From Spongiibacteraceae bacterium UBA5047 (GTDB lineage Bacteria; Pseudomonadota; Gammaproteobacteria; Pseudomonadales; Spongiibacteraceae): DNA of 36,989 bases. The notes beneath the pieces are model-generated. The model was given only the letters and a program-made list of their open reading frames with translations. It was not told the DNA's origin and did not search any database. The stretch's first letter is position 1; each line of letters opens with the position of its first letter. Shown one piece after another: positions 16,307 through 23,871 of this stretch. The translations under genes were made by a program, and so were the position numbers. The DNA lies in the NCBI GenBank assembly GCA_002415025.1, contig DIBR01000031.1, positions 1-36,989 of the forward strand, written 5' to 3'.

Positions 16307-16315
16307 TGTGGATAA
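16307..16315 (-). promoter_or_regulatory. DnaA box (perfect), origin candidate A
   Basis: TGTGGATAA, the exact complement of TTATCCACA, inside the AT-rich block. Confidence 0.75.
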
Positions 16316-16475
16316 GTTCTTTAAGTGATTGAAAACAATATTAAATAGTGCCCTCTAAACCCTGTCTATAAGCATAGTTTCTGCCTGTGTTTAGCCTGCA
16401 CAAGTGCTTGGGACGGATTGGGGACAAGTTTTGACCGCATTTTTACGTCCACAGCTTTAAAACTTATCCCCGTCT

Positions 16476-16484
16476 TTATGCACA
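16476..16484 (+). promoter_or_regulatory. DnaA box (TTATGCACA), origin candidate A
   Basis: Fits the relaxed consensus TTATNCACA on the plus strand, opposite in direction to the box at 16307. Confidence 0.65.
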
Positions 16485-16746
16485 GCTAGTCCCCGCAGTT
16501 TTCACCGCACTTACACAGCAAAAAAAATCATTTTTTTGCTATTCGGTACCTGTTTCCGGTTCGATTGAGGTGCTCTGTGCGGTAACGGCCCGGCAAACTC
16601 CACGCGAATGGCTAAAGATTGAGATCATTACACCCCTTACCCTGCCCGGTCAGGTCTTCTATTGATTTGATAATCCGGCAGGACTACAGGAAGGATTTAT
16701 ACGCAGCGTGAGTGGATTCAATACTATGGGTCAGTATCGGCCTGGC

Positions 16747-18102
16747 TTATTTACCGATACAGAAGCTGGAGAATATTTTGCCGAGTAAGTCGTCGGAGGT
16801 AAATTCACCGGTAATCGTGCTTAACGCATTTTGACTTAAACGCAGTTCCTCGGCGAGCAGTTCGCCGGCGCGGTAAACTTCAAGCTGCTCCCGGCCGAGC
16901 GTGAAGTGCTGGCGGGCAAGTTGCAGGGCGTCGATATGCCGTTGACGGGCGGTAAACTGGCTATCGGTCCCGCCGTGAAAACCCATGCAGTCTTTCAGGT
17001 GTTCGCGCAGTTCATCAATCCCCTGCCCGCCCTTCGCCGACAGGTTCACACTGTGACTGTCACCGTGTACCCCGATTGCCAGTTTTGACAGATCTGCCTT
17101 GTTGTAGATAACCGTCAGTTTGTCATGATGCGCTTGAAACTGATCAAGCAGCTCGCTGCTGCCATCGTTCAGGGTGGAGTCCACAACCAGCAGGATTCGA
17201 TCAGCGTCGTCGATAGCCGACCACGCGCGGCGAATACCTTCCTGTTCTACCGCGTCGTCACTGTCGCGCAAACCGGCGGTATCAACAACGTGCAATGGCA
17301 TGCCATCAATCAGAATGGTTTCCCGCAGAATGTCACGGGTGGTACCGGCAATATCCGTAACGATGGCAGATTCCCTGCCGGCCAGTGCATTCAGCAAACT
17401 GGATTTTCCGGCATTTGGTTTGCCGGCAATTACTACGTTCATGCCTTCGCGTAGTAGCGCGCCTTGCTGGGCACACCGCAGCAATTTCTCCATGTCGTTT
17501 GACAGTGTATTCAAGCCGCTTTGCACTTTATCGTCGCTGAGAAAATCTACTTCTTCTTCAGGAAAATCGATGGCCGCTTCAACGTAAATACGTAAGTGAA
17601 TCAGTGCTTCAACAAGCGCATTGACGCGTTGGCTGAACTCACCTTCCAGAGACCTCACCGCGTTTCTGGCGGCTTGTTCTGAAGCGCTGTCAATTAAGTC
17701 AGCAATAGCTTCAGCCTGGGTGAGATCAATTTTGTTGTTGAGAAATGCGCGCTCGGAAAACTCTCCGGGTTTGGCCTGACGGGCGCCGAGGCGAATAACT
17801 TCCCGCAGCAGCAGGTTCATGATGACAGGGCCACCGTGCCCCTGTAGTTCAATGACGTCTTCGCCGGTAAAAGAATTAGGCGCGGGAAAGTATAAGACGA
17901 GGCCGCTGTCTATCGCCTCAATATTGTCGTTAGATGAATTATAGAAATGGCTGAAGTGTGCCTGACGCGGCTTAACTTTCTTGTTGTTTAGAAGGGGGGC
18001 TGCAATGTCGAGACAGCGCGGCCCCGAGAGTCGAATAATACCGACACCACCGCGACCGGTCGGCGTTGCGATAGCGGCTATGGTGTCGGTGTTGTAGTTC
18101 AT
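16747..18102 (-). CDS. mnmE: tRNA modification GTPase MnmE (TrmE)
   Basis: GTPase that works with MnmG on wobble uridine 34. The 451-residue protein has the N-terminal folate-binding dimerisation domain (1-120), a helical domain, and an inserted G domain with GKPNAGKSS (227-235), DIAGTTRD (250-257), the DTAG switch and NKAD. It ends with the catalytic C-terminal motif CIGK, the family's C-x-GK tail. It starts immediately after the yidC stop with no gap, so it belongs to the rpmH-rnpA-yidD-yidC-mnmE transcription unit. Normal length. Confidence 0.97.
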   Translation of the reverse strand: MNYNTDTIAAIATPTGRGGVGIIRLSGPRCLDIAAPLLNNKKVKPRQAHFSHFYNSSNDNIEAIDSGLVLYFPAPNSFTGEDVIELQGHGGPVIMNLLLREVIRLGARQAKPGEFSERAFLNNKIDLTQAEAIADLIDSASEQAARNAVRSLEGEFSQRVNALVEALIHLRIYVEAAIDFPEEEVDFLSDDKVQSGLNTLSNDMEKLLRCAQQGALLREGMNVVIAGKPNAGKSSLLNALAGRESAIVTDIAGTTRDILRETILIDGMPLHVVDTAGLRDSDDAVEQEGIRRAWSAIDDADRILLVVDSTLNDGSSELLDQFQAHHDKLTVIYNKADLSKLAIGVHGDSHSVNLSAKGGQGIDELREHLKDCMGFHGGTDSQFTARQRHIDALQLARQHFTLGREQLEVYRAGELLAEELRLSQNALSTITGEFTSDDLLGKIFSSFCIGK

Positions 18103-19779
18103 TTAGGCTTTCGCCTGACTCTTCTCGATACTGCGGGTAATAATGTATTGCTGGGTAATAGACAGCAGGTTATTGACGACCCAGTACAACACCAGCCCTG
18201 CCGGGAAAAACAGGAAGAAGAAAGTAAAGATCACTGGCAGCCACTGCATCACCTTGGCCTGCATCGGGTCAGGTGGCGGCGGGTTCAGCTTCTGTTGAAC
18301 AAACATTGACGCGCCCATAATCAGGGGCAGGATGTAGTAAGGATCCATTGCCGACAGATCCTGAATCCAGCCAAAAAACGGCGCGTGGCGCAGTTCAACA
18401 CTTTCCATCAGTACCCAGTACAGAGCAATGAACACAGGCATTTGTACCAGTATGGGCAGGCAGCCACCCAGCGGATTGATTTTCTCCTTCTTGTACAGCT
18501 CCATCATTGCCATGGATTGCTTCTGGCGATCATCCGCGTGTTGCTCGCGCAGGGCGAGCAGCTTGGGTTGTACCCGGCGCATATTCGCCATCGAGCGAAA
18601 AGCGGTGGCATTCAGTTGGAAAAACAGGACTTTAACCAGCAGGGTAACGCCGATAATGGCGAGACCCCAGTTGCCCAGCAGTTTGTGTATTTGCGTCAGT
18701 ACCCAGAACAAGGGCTGGGCAATCCACCAGAGCCAACCGTAATCAACACTGAGGTCCAGGCCGGGAGAGATTTCCTCCAGAGCGTATTGATCCTTTGGGC
18801 CGATATACAGGGTTGCCTTGAAGTGGCCGGTACTGCCTGCTGCTATGGTCTCGGCTTGCGAGGTGTAGCGCGCGATATTATCGCCGCTGCGCGTCACTGA
18901 TGTAGTAAAGAGGTTTTGACTCTCGGCGGGCGGAACCCAGGCACTAAGAAAATAATGCTGGATCATGGCTACCCAACCACCGGTCATTTCCAGCTTTAGC
19001 GGCTTGTCGCGCATTTTGTCGAAAGTGAGTTTCTCGAACGGGTCTTCGGCAGTGCGATAGGCCACGCCAAGAAAAGGCTGCATACCCATCATGCCGTTGT
19101 TCTGGGAGGCAGGGTCTTCGCTGTTGTCGCGCTTGAGCTGCGTGAAAAGAGCGCCCTGCCAGGCTTGATCACTTCGGTTGTCAATTTCGTAATCGAGTTC
19201 CGCCGTGTAGGCACCGCGGCGGAAACGATAGTGTTTGTAAATTGTCACGTCACGGCTTGGCGCATAAGCCAGTGTTACCGTCATTTCGTTTTGGCCGTCA
19301 GCCAGTTGATAGCTGTTTTGCTGGCTGCTGAACTCCGGGCGGCCTTCACGCGTATCAGTGCCATCTCTGCCAATGAGCCCGCTTTGGGCAACGTATTCGC
19401 GAGCCGATGACTGTTCAAGCAAGACAAAGGGCTCGTCAGGGGTGTCAATTTCGGCAAAGTGTTTTGGCAGAGCCGCGTACACAACGTCGCCACCACGCAG
19501 ATCAATGCTCAGATTCAGCACGTCGGTGCTTACGCTGATCTGTTGCTGCCCGGAAGCCTTTGGCAATTCACTTTCCTGCTCCTGACTCGGGAGCAGAGGA
19601 ATATCTTCAGCGGCAAAGTCGCGGTTCTCAATTGTAGGAACGCTGGGTTCTGAAACGGTTTGGCTGGCAGCCGGAGCGCTAGCGGCGGGTTGCTGGGTGC
19701 GGAAGTTACCCCATTCGGTTACCAGCATAAATGACAGCACCGCAATGGCGGCAATAAGCAAGGTACGTTGGATATCCAT
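18103..19779 (-). CDS. yidC: Membrane protein insertase YidC
   Basis: Inner-membrane insertase/chaperone, acting with Sec or alone (e.g. on Fo subunit c). The 558-residue protein has the Gram-negative layout: an N-terminal membrane anchor (MDIQRTLLIAAIAVLSFMLV), a large periplasmic beta-domain (about 60-340), then the conserved membrane core with NWGLAIIGVTLLVKVLFF, the cytoplasmic hairpin MANMRRVQPKLLALREQHAD, and GGCLPILVQMPVFIALYWVL. Its ATG overlaps the yidD stop by one base (TAATG). Length and order are normal. Confidence 0.97.
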   Translation of the reverse strand: MDIQRTLLIAAIAVLSFMLVTEWGNFRTQQPAASAPAASQTVSEPSVPTIENRDFAAEDIPLLPSQEQESELPKASGQQQISVSTDVLNLSIDLRGGDVVYAALPKHFAEIDTPDEPFVLLEQSSAREYVAQSGLIGRDGTDTREGRPEFSSQQNSYQLADGQNEMTVTLAYAPSRDVTIYKHYRFRRGAYTAELDYEIDNRSDQAWQGALFTQLKRDNSEDPASQNNGMMGMQPFLGVAYRTAEDPFEKLTFDKMRDKPLKLEMTGGWVAMIQHYFLSAWVPPAESQNLFTTSVTRSGDNIARYTSQAETIAAGSTGHFKATLYIGPKDQYALEEISPGLDLSVDYGWLWWIAQPLFWVLTQIHKLLGNWGLAIIGVTLLVKVLFFQLNATAFRSMANMRRVQPKLLALREQHADDRQKQSMAMMELYKKEKINPLGGCLPILVQMPVFIALYWVLMESVELRHAPFFGWIQDLSAMDPYYILPLIMGASMFVQQKLNPPPPDPMQAKVMQWLPVIFTFFFLFFPAGLVLYWVVNNLLSITQQYIITRSIEKSQAKA

Positions 19780-20036
19780 TATGACAAAGGTGCCTGCGTA
19801 GGTTTGGTGGTATGGCAGTGCCCTTTACAGGGAACCGGATCATAGCCGCCCGGATTAAACGGGTGACAGCGGGCGATGCGTTTCAATGCCAGAGCACTGC
19901 CGCGAACGCTGCCGTGTTGTTCTATGGCTTCCAGCGCGTAGCCGGAGCAGCTCGGGTAGAAGCGGCAATGGCTTGCCATCAGGGGGCTGATGAGATAGCG
20001 ATAAGCGCGTACGAGCGCTATCAGGACTGATCGCAT
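19779..20036 (-). CDS. yidD: Membrane protein insertion efficiency factor YidD
   Basis: Small protein that aids YidC-dependent membrane insertion. I place the start at 20036, giving 85 residues beginning MRSVLIALVRAYRYLISPLM. A longer open frame to 20120 lies entirely inside rnpA and lacks family similarity. The signature CRFYPSCSGYALEAIEQHG and the late CHPFNPGGYDPVP with its cysteines are diagnostic of the family. It overlaps the 3' end of rnpA by 16 bases and the start of yidC by one. Confidence 0.94.
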   Translation of the reverse strand: MRSVLIALVRAYRYLISPLMASHCRFYPSCSGYALEAIEQHGSVRGSALALKRIARCHPFNPGGYDPVPCKGHCHTTKPTQAPLS

Positions 20037-20434
20037 GAGTTTGCCTCCCGACGCTGTTGAGCAGCTTGCCGTTGTTGTTTTTCGACACGTTTTTGAAGTT
20101 GTTGCCACATTTGTCGGCAACTGTGATGAAGCTGTTGCTTGTCTAGTGTAGCTAATCCCTTGCGTGCAAGCACGACTATATCAAGACCGGCAAGCTCACT
20201 TTGGTGATGGCGAAAGCTGTCTCGCACTACTCGCTTGATGCGGTTGCGGCCAACGGCGAGTTTGACGTGCTTCTTGGCAATAACCAGACCAAGGCGGGCG
20301 TGATCAGATTGATTGGGGTGAGCGAGGAACAGCAGTTCCGGGGTAGACACTTTTAGGCGGGCGTTATCAAAAACCTGTTTGTAGTCTTTGGCATTCAGCA
20401 GCCGTGACGTTTTTGCAAAACCTTCTGTCGTCAC
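20021..20434 (-). CDS. rnpA: Ribonuclease P protein component
   Basis: Protein subunit of RNase P, which with the RNA subunit matures tRNA 5' ends. The 137-residue basic protein carries the diagnostic RNR motif in AVGRNRIKRVVRDSFR (about 65-80) and the N-terminal R-L-L/F-segment (KTSRLLNAKDYKQVFDNA). The C-terminal tail of about 20 residues is Gln/Arg-rich (EKQQRQAAQQRREANSC), a little longer than in E. coli. It starts 30 bases after the rpmH stop and ends overlapping yidD. Confidence 0.96.
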   Translation of the reverse strand: MTTEGFAKTSRLLNAKDYKQVFDNARLKVSTPELLFLAHPNQSDHARLGLVIAKKHVKLAVGRNRIKRVVRDSFRHHQSELAGLDIVVLARKGLATLDKQQLHHSCRQMWQQLQKRVEKQQRQAAQQRREANSCDQS

Positions 20435-20464
20435 GGTGCTGTGGGGCCATTCGCAAAAGCCGAA

Positions 20465-20599
20465 TCAGGCTGCGAGACGCTGACGACCTTTGGCGCGACG
20501 ACGGGCCAGAACCTTGCGGCCGCCCTTGGTTGCCATACGGGCGCGGAAACCGTGAGTGCGCTTGCGCTTCAGTACGCTGGGTTGAAAGGTTCTTTTCAT
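20465..20599 (-). CDS. rpmH: 50S ribosomal protein L34
   Basis: Short ribosomal protein of 44 residues, read from the ATG at 20599 to the TGA at 20465: it begins MKRTFQPSVLKRKRTHGF and ends GRQRLAA. Basic, Arg/Lys-rich, exactly the usual L34 length and sequence pattern (HGFRARMATKGGRKVLARRR). GGAGAG lies upstream of the start. It is the first gene of the rpmH-rnpA-yidD-yidC-mnmE unit and marks one edge of origin candidate B. Confidence 0.98.
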   Translation of the reverse strand: MKRTFQPSVLKRKRTHGFRARMATKGGRKVLARRRAKGRQRLAA

Positions 20600-20862
20600 T
20601 GCTACTCTCCAGTACCTATATAAAGCAGCAAGGCTTTTATAGGCCGTTTGAAAACGTTTTATTGCTGCAGCGCCCTACTTCGACATCGCAACAACACTAA
20701 AAATAAGGATCGCGAATTCTAGAGAATTAGCGGAGCAATGGCAATGTCTTTTTGCTGTTGTTGCCATGTCTTTATGTATGCCGGTCCGACGGCGGCGCCA
20801 GCATCACCGCATTATCGCAACCGCTTTGCAAGTAAGTGCTCACATGTCCGTTGGTTGACAGA

Positions 20863-20871
20863 TTATCCACA
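20863..20871 (+). promoter_or_regulatory. DnaA box (perfect), origin candidate B
   Basis: TTATCCACA, exact consensus, plus strand. Confidence 0.78.
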
Positions 20872-20885
20872 GGAAACAATTATGG

Positions 20886-20894
20886 TTATACACA
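20886..20894 (+). promoter_or_regulatory. DnaA box (TTATACACA), origin candidate B
   Basis: Fits TTATNCACA, same direction as the box 23 bases before it (about two helical turns). Confidence 0.7.
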
Positions 20895-20904
20895 ACTATT
20901 TCTC

Positions 20905-20913
20905 TCTGGATAA
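20905..20913 (-). promoter_or_regulatory. Probable DnaA box with one mismatch, origin candidate B
   Basis: TCTGGATAA is one base away from TGTGGATAA and lies 19 bases after the previous box, in the opposite orientation. Confidence 0.5.
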
Positions 20914-21004
20914 AAATACGCCGGTCAATGTTTCATTTATGGCTTAAGGCATTGAATAATAAACAGATAAATTATGGCAAGCAGAAAGTTTTTTTGTTTT
21001 TATC

Positions 21005-21013
21005 TGTGGATAA
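21005..21013 (-). promoter_or_regulatory. DnaA box (perfect) overlapping the dnaA -35
   Basis: TGTGGATAA, exact complement of the consensus. It covers the predicted -35 of the dnaA promoter (21007-21012), so it may serve both origin function and DnaA autorepression. Confidence 0.72.
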
Positions 21014-21036
21014 ACTGCGAAAAGTAGCGTTACAAT
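21007..21036 (+). promoter_or_regulatory. Predicted dnaA promoter
   Basis: TGGATA (21007-21012), 18 bases, TACAAT (21031-21036): four of six and five of six consensus matches. The start would be near 21043, leaving a leader of about 70 bases before the GTG of dnaA. Confidence 0.42.
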
Positions 21037-21110
21037 AGCCGGTCTTCGGGGCAGGGCCCCTTCGTTACTCACATAACAATCATTATAAAAGGGCAGGAGA
21101 GGTTTTCACC

Positions 21111-22514
21111 GTGCCGGAAGTCGCTTGGCAACAATGCCTACATCATTTGCAGAATGAGTTGCCGTCTCAACAGTTTAATACCTGGATCAGGCCGCTGCGA
21201 GCGGTCGCCAATGGTGACCAGCTACAACTGCTGGCACCAAACCGGTTTATCAAGGACTGGGTCGCTGACCGTTATCTTGATCGTATCTCCCAGCTTGTCA
21301 GCGAAGCCGGTCCCGACAACAATTTTGATGTTGTGGTTGATATTGGTGAAAATCAGCCGCCCGTGCGCCGGGAACCTTCAGCGTCGTCGCCCCTTGAGCG
21401 AGAACCTCTGACTCAACTGGAGTTACCGGTTCGCAAGCAGCAGCAACCTTCCCGTCCGTCCCGCAAAATCGAGGTAGAGGGAGGTGTTCGGCACCAGAGT
21501 TCGCTGATGGAAAATCACACCTTTGATACCTTTGTTGAGGGTAAGTCGAACCAGTTAGCCCGGGCGGCTGCCATGCAGGTGGCCGAGAATCCGGGGCAGG
21601 CTTACAACCCGGTCTTTCTCTATGGCGGCGTGGGGCTGGGTAAAACTCACCTTATGCATGCTGTGGGCAACGCCATGCTCAAGCAAAAACCGGACGCAAA
21701 AATTGTGTACCTCCACTCAGAGCGTTTTGTTGCTGACATGGTTAAAGCCCTGTCATTGAACGCGATCAACGAGTTCAAGCGCTTCTATCGCTCGGTCGAT
21801 GCCCTGCTCATTGATGATATTCAATTTTTTGCTGGTAAAGACCGTTCTCAGGAGGAGTTTTTCCACACCTTTAATGCCCTGCTGGAAGGTGGTCAGCAAA
21901 TGATCCTGACCTGTGATCGCTACCCCAAAGAGATTAATGGCCTGGAAGAGCGACTGAAGTCTCGTTTTGGTTGGGGCTTGACGGTAGCCGTCGAACCGCC
22001 CGAGCTGGAAACGCGTGTAGCTATATTAATGAAGAAGGCCGAGCAGGAAAAAGTTGACCTGCCGCAGGATGCCGCCTTTTTTATCGGGCAGCGGGTGCGC
22101 TCCAATGTGCGTGAGCTTGAGGGCGCGTTAAAGCGCGTTATTGCCAGCGCGCGCTTTATGGCGCGGTCGATCGACATCCCCTTGATACGCGAATCGCTGA
22201 AGGATCTGCTTGCCCTGCAGGATAAACAGGTCAGTGTCGATAACATTCAGCGTACCGTGGCGGAATACTACAAAATCAAGGTGGCTGACCTGACCTCCAA
22301 GCGGCGCAGTCGCTCGGTAGCCCGGCCGCGGCAGGTTGCTATGGCGCTGGCCAAAGAGCTGACCAACCACAGCTTGCCGGAAATTGGCGATGCATTTGGT
22401 GGGCGTGACCACACGACGGTTTTGCATGCCTGCCGCAAAATCAAGGAATTGCGCGAAACCAGCGCGGATATTCGTGAAGACTATCAGAATTTGCTGCGCT
22501 CCCTAACTACCTGA
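21111..22514 (+). CDS. dnaA: Chromosomal replication initiator protein DnaA
   Basis: Initiator ATPase that binds DnaA boxes and opens the origin. The 467-residue protein has domain I (1-80, WQQCLHHLQNELPSQQFNTW), a short linker rich in Pro/Gln/Arg (80-130), the AAA+ domain with Walker A GGVGLGKT (172-179), Walker B LLIDDIQFF (about 233-241), and the C-terminal DnaA-box-binding domain with the signature GGRDHTTVLHACRKI (about 430-447). The start is GTG at 21111, with AGGAGAGG upstream. The E. coli protein has the same length. It is followed by a small hairpin terminator candidate at 22520. Confidence 0.98.
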   Translation: MPEVAWQQCLHHLQNELPSQQFNTWIRPLRAVANGDQLQLLAPNRFIKDWVADRYLDRISQLVSEAGPDNNFDVVVDIGENQPPVRREPSASSPLEREPLTQLELPVRKQQQPSRPSRKIEVEGGVRHQSSLMENHTFDTFVEGKSNQLARAAAMQVAENPGQAYNPVFLYGGVGLGKTHLMHAVGNAMLKQKPDAKIVYLHSERFVADMVKALSLNAINEFKRFYRSVDALLIDDIQFFAGKDRSQEEFFHTFNALLEGGQQMILTCDRYPKEINGLEERLKSRFGWGLTVAVEPPELETRVAILMKKAEQEKVDLPQDAAFFIGQRVRSNVRELEGALKRVIASARFMARSIDIPLIRESLKDLLALQDKQVSVDNIQRTVAEYYKIKVADLTSKRRSRSVARPRQVAMALAKELTNHSLPEIGDAFGGRDHTTVLHACRKIKELRETSADIREDYQNLLRSLTT

Positions 22515-22519
22515 TTGGG

Positions 22520-22543
22520 GTCGCTTTCCAGAGAGCGACTTTT
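22520..22543 (+). terminator. Possible weak terminator after dnaA
   Basis: GTCGCT (22520-22525) pairs with AGCGAC (22534-22539), with two further weaker inner pairs, followed by only four T residues. It lies six bases after the dnaA stop. It may attenuate read-through into dnaN. Confidence 0.45.
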
Positions 22544-22665
22544 CCTCGCAGGCTGCTGCTTTTACTTGCTTTTTCCGGTCTTTGGGCATAGGACTTTCGG
22601 CCCGACTGCCGTATGATTGAAACCAATCGTTGAAACTATAAATCCAACAGGATCTCCACCCGATT

Positions 22666-23772
22666 ATGAAATTTGTCATTTCTCGCGAGGCATTACTTAA
22701 ACCCCTGAACCTGGTCGCCGGTGTGGTTGAGCGTCGCCAAACGCTGGCCATTCTGGCGAATGTACAGCTAGTGCTGGAAGGTCAGGAATTGTCACTGACC
22801 GGCACGGATTTGGAGGTGGAGCTGATTGGGCGTGTGGCATTGACCACTCCTCCCGACTCGGAGGGAGAAATCACGGTGCCGGCGCGCAAGCTGGTCGATA
22901 TTTGCAAGTCGCTGCCAGACGGTTGTGATATCGAATTCGCCCTTGACGAAAATCGCCTGATACTGCGCTCCGGACGGAGCCGGTTTACGCTCTCTACCCT
23001 GCCCGCTGCAGACTTCCCTAGTGTGGACCAGGGGGACGATGCCCAGTCTTTCTCAGTGAAACAGGGCGACGTCAAACGACTGATTGAGAAAACGGCCTTC
23101 GCCATGGCCCAGCAGGATGTGCGCTATTATCTGAACGGCATGCTGTGGGAGGTTAGCAATAACCAGTTGCGAATGGTTGCCACTGACGGCCACCGTTTGG
23201 CCATGTGTACGCTGGCAGCCGAGTTGTCGGTTGAAAAGGATTGCCAGGTAATTGTGCCTCGCAAGGGTGTCAACGAACTGGCGCGGCTGTTGATGGAGGA
23301 GACTCAGGACGCCGAGATCCTGGTCGGTAGCAACCATATTCGTGTGGTGACCCAGGGCTTTACATTCACCTCCAAACTGATTGACGGCAAATTTCCGGAT
23401 TATGACCGCGTGCTGCCCCGTGGCAGTACCAAGGAAGTATTGGGTTCGCGCGATGCGCTCAAACAAGCCTTTGCCCGCACGTCGATTCTGTCCAATGAGA
23501 AGTACCGGGGTATCCGTCTGCAGCTCACCAGCGGGGAGCTGAAAATACAGGCGAACAACCCGGAGCAGGAAGAAGCAGAAGAAGTCGTAGCCGTCGACTA
23601 TCAGGGCAACGATCTGGAAATTGGCTTTAACGTGAGCTATCTGGTCGATGTGCTGTCGGTGATTGGCGGCGACACGGTCAAGCTGTCGCTGGCGGATGCA
23701 AACAGCAGTGCGCTGCTCGAAGAGCCGGACTCCAGCGAATCCGCTTATGTTGTGATGCCCATGCGGCTGTAA
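22666..23772 (+). CDS. dnaN: DNA polymerase III sliding clamp (beta subunit)
   Basis: Ring-shaped processivity clamp of the replicative polymerase. The 368-residue protein has the three-domain beta-clamp layout, each domain about 120 residues. The start MKFVISREALLKPLNLVAGVVERRQTL (first 20 diagnostic), the central GMLWEV.. .VATDGHRLAMC segment and the C-terminal end SSESAYVVMPMRL, with the MPMRL tail of the partner-binding pocket, are conserved. It follows dnaA after 151 bases and is closed by a strong terminator at 23805-23837. Normal length. Confidence 0.98.
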   Translation: MKFVISREALLKPLNLVAGVVERRQTLAILANVQLVLEGQELSLTGTDLEVELIGRVALTTPPDSEGEITVPARKLVDICKSLPDGCDIEFALDENRLILRSGRSRFTLSTLPAADFPSVDQGDDAQSFSVKQGDVKRLIEKTAFAMAQQDVRYYLNGMLWEVSNNQLRMVATDGHRLAMCTLAAELSVEKDCQVIVPRKGVNELARLLMEETQDAEILVGSNHIRVVTQGFTFTSKLIDGKFPDYDRVLPRGSTKEVLGSRDALKQAFARTSILSNEKYRGIRLQLTSGELKIQANNPEQEEAEEVVAVDYQGNDLEIGFNVSYLVDVLSVIGGDTVKLSLADANSSALLEEPDSSESAYVVMPMRL

Positions 23773-23804
23773 TGTCTTATTCCATAACGGACTATAGCGT
23801 GATG

Positions 23805-23837
23805 AAAAAAGGGCAGGTGGCAACACTGCCCTTTTTT
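23805..23837. terminator. Strong bidirectional rho-independent terminator between dnaN and recF
   Basis: AAAAAAGGGCAG (23805-23816) and CTGCCCTTTTTT (23826-23837) form a perfect 12-base-pair stem around a nine-base loop. A-run on one side and T-run on the other let it act in both directions. It ends 34 bases before the recF start. Confidence 0.9.
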
Positions 23838-23871
23838 CGTTTTGACGTTGCGTCTTTCCCCGCCTCTCCTT

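Larger units (their letters stand above)
16126..16746. other. oriC: Candidate chromosomal origin A (mnmG-mnmE intergenic region)
   Basis: This 621-base non-coding stretch has the traits of an origin. An AT-rich block at about 16200-16350 with long A/T runs could be the unwinding element. A perfect DnaA box lies inside it (TGTGGATAA, 16307-16315) and a second consensus box at 16476-16484, with a degenerate one at 16464-16472 (TTATCCCCG, two mismatches). Between the A-runs and the perfect box, 16273-16292 reads as T-A-R-like triplets (TAGTAGTTGATATAGTTATT) that resemble DnaA-trio repeats; that reading is inference. The rest (16500-16746) shows no further feature I can name. Location beside gidA/mnmG and parAB fits known gammaproteobacterial origins, but candidate B is equally plausible. 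Confidence 0.55.
20600..21110. other. oriC: Candidate chromosomal origin B (rpmH-dnaA intergenic region)
   Basis: A 511-base non-coding stretch between divergent rpmH and dnaA, the position of the Pseudomonas-type origin. It has a DnaA-box cluster: TTATCCACA (20863-20871, plus), TTATACACA (20886-20894, plus), TCTGGATAA (20905-20913, one mismatch, minus) and TGTGGATAA (21005-21013, minus). An AT-rich segment (about 20945-21005, with a run of seven T) lies between the last two boxes and could be the unwinding element. The rpmH promoter should be in 20600-20740, but I could not fix it. The left part (20700-20850) shows no other feature. Box density favours this region over candidate A. Confidence 0.65.

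Noticed and set aside
16464..16472. TTATCCCCG as a third DnaA box in origin candidate A
   Set aside because: Two mismatches from TTATCCACA; kept only as a degenerate note because it is 12 bases from a better box.
20738..20947. 69-codon open frame in the rpmH-dnaA gap
   Set aside because: It covers three DnaA boxes in non-coding-looking sequence and has no ribosome binding site or recognisable protein.
23842..23871. TTG start giving RecF ten extra residues
   Set aside because: It lies just after the terminator tail, and RecF proteins begin at the M-x-L-x-x-L motif encoded from 23872.
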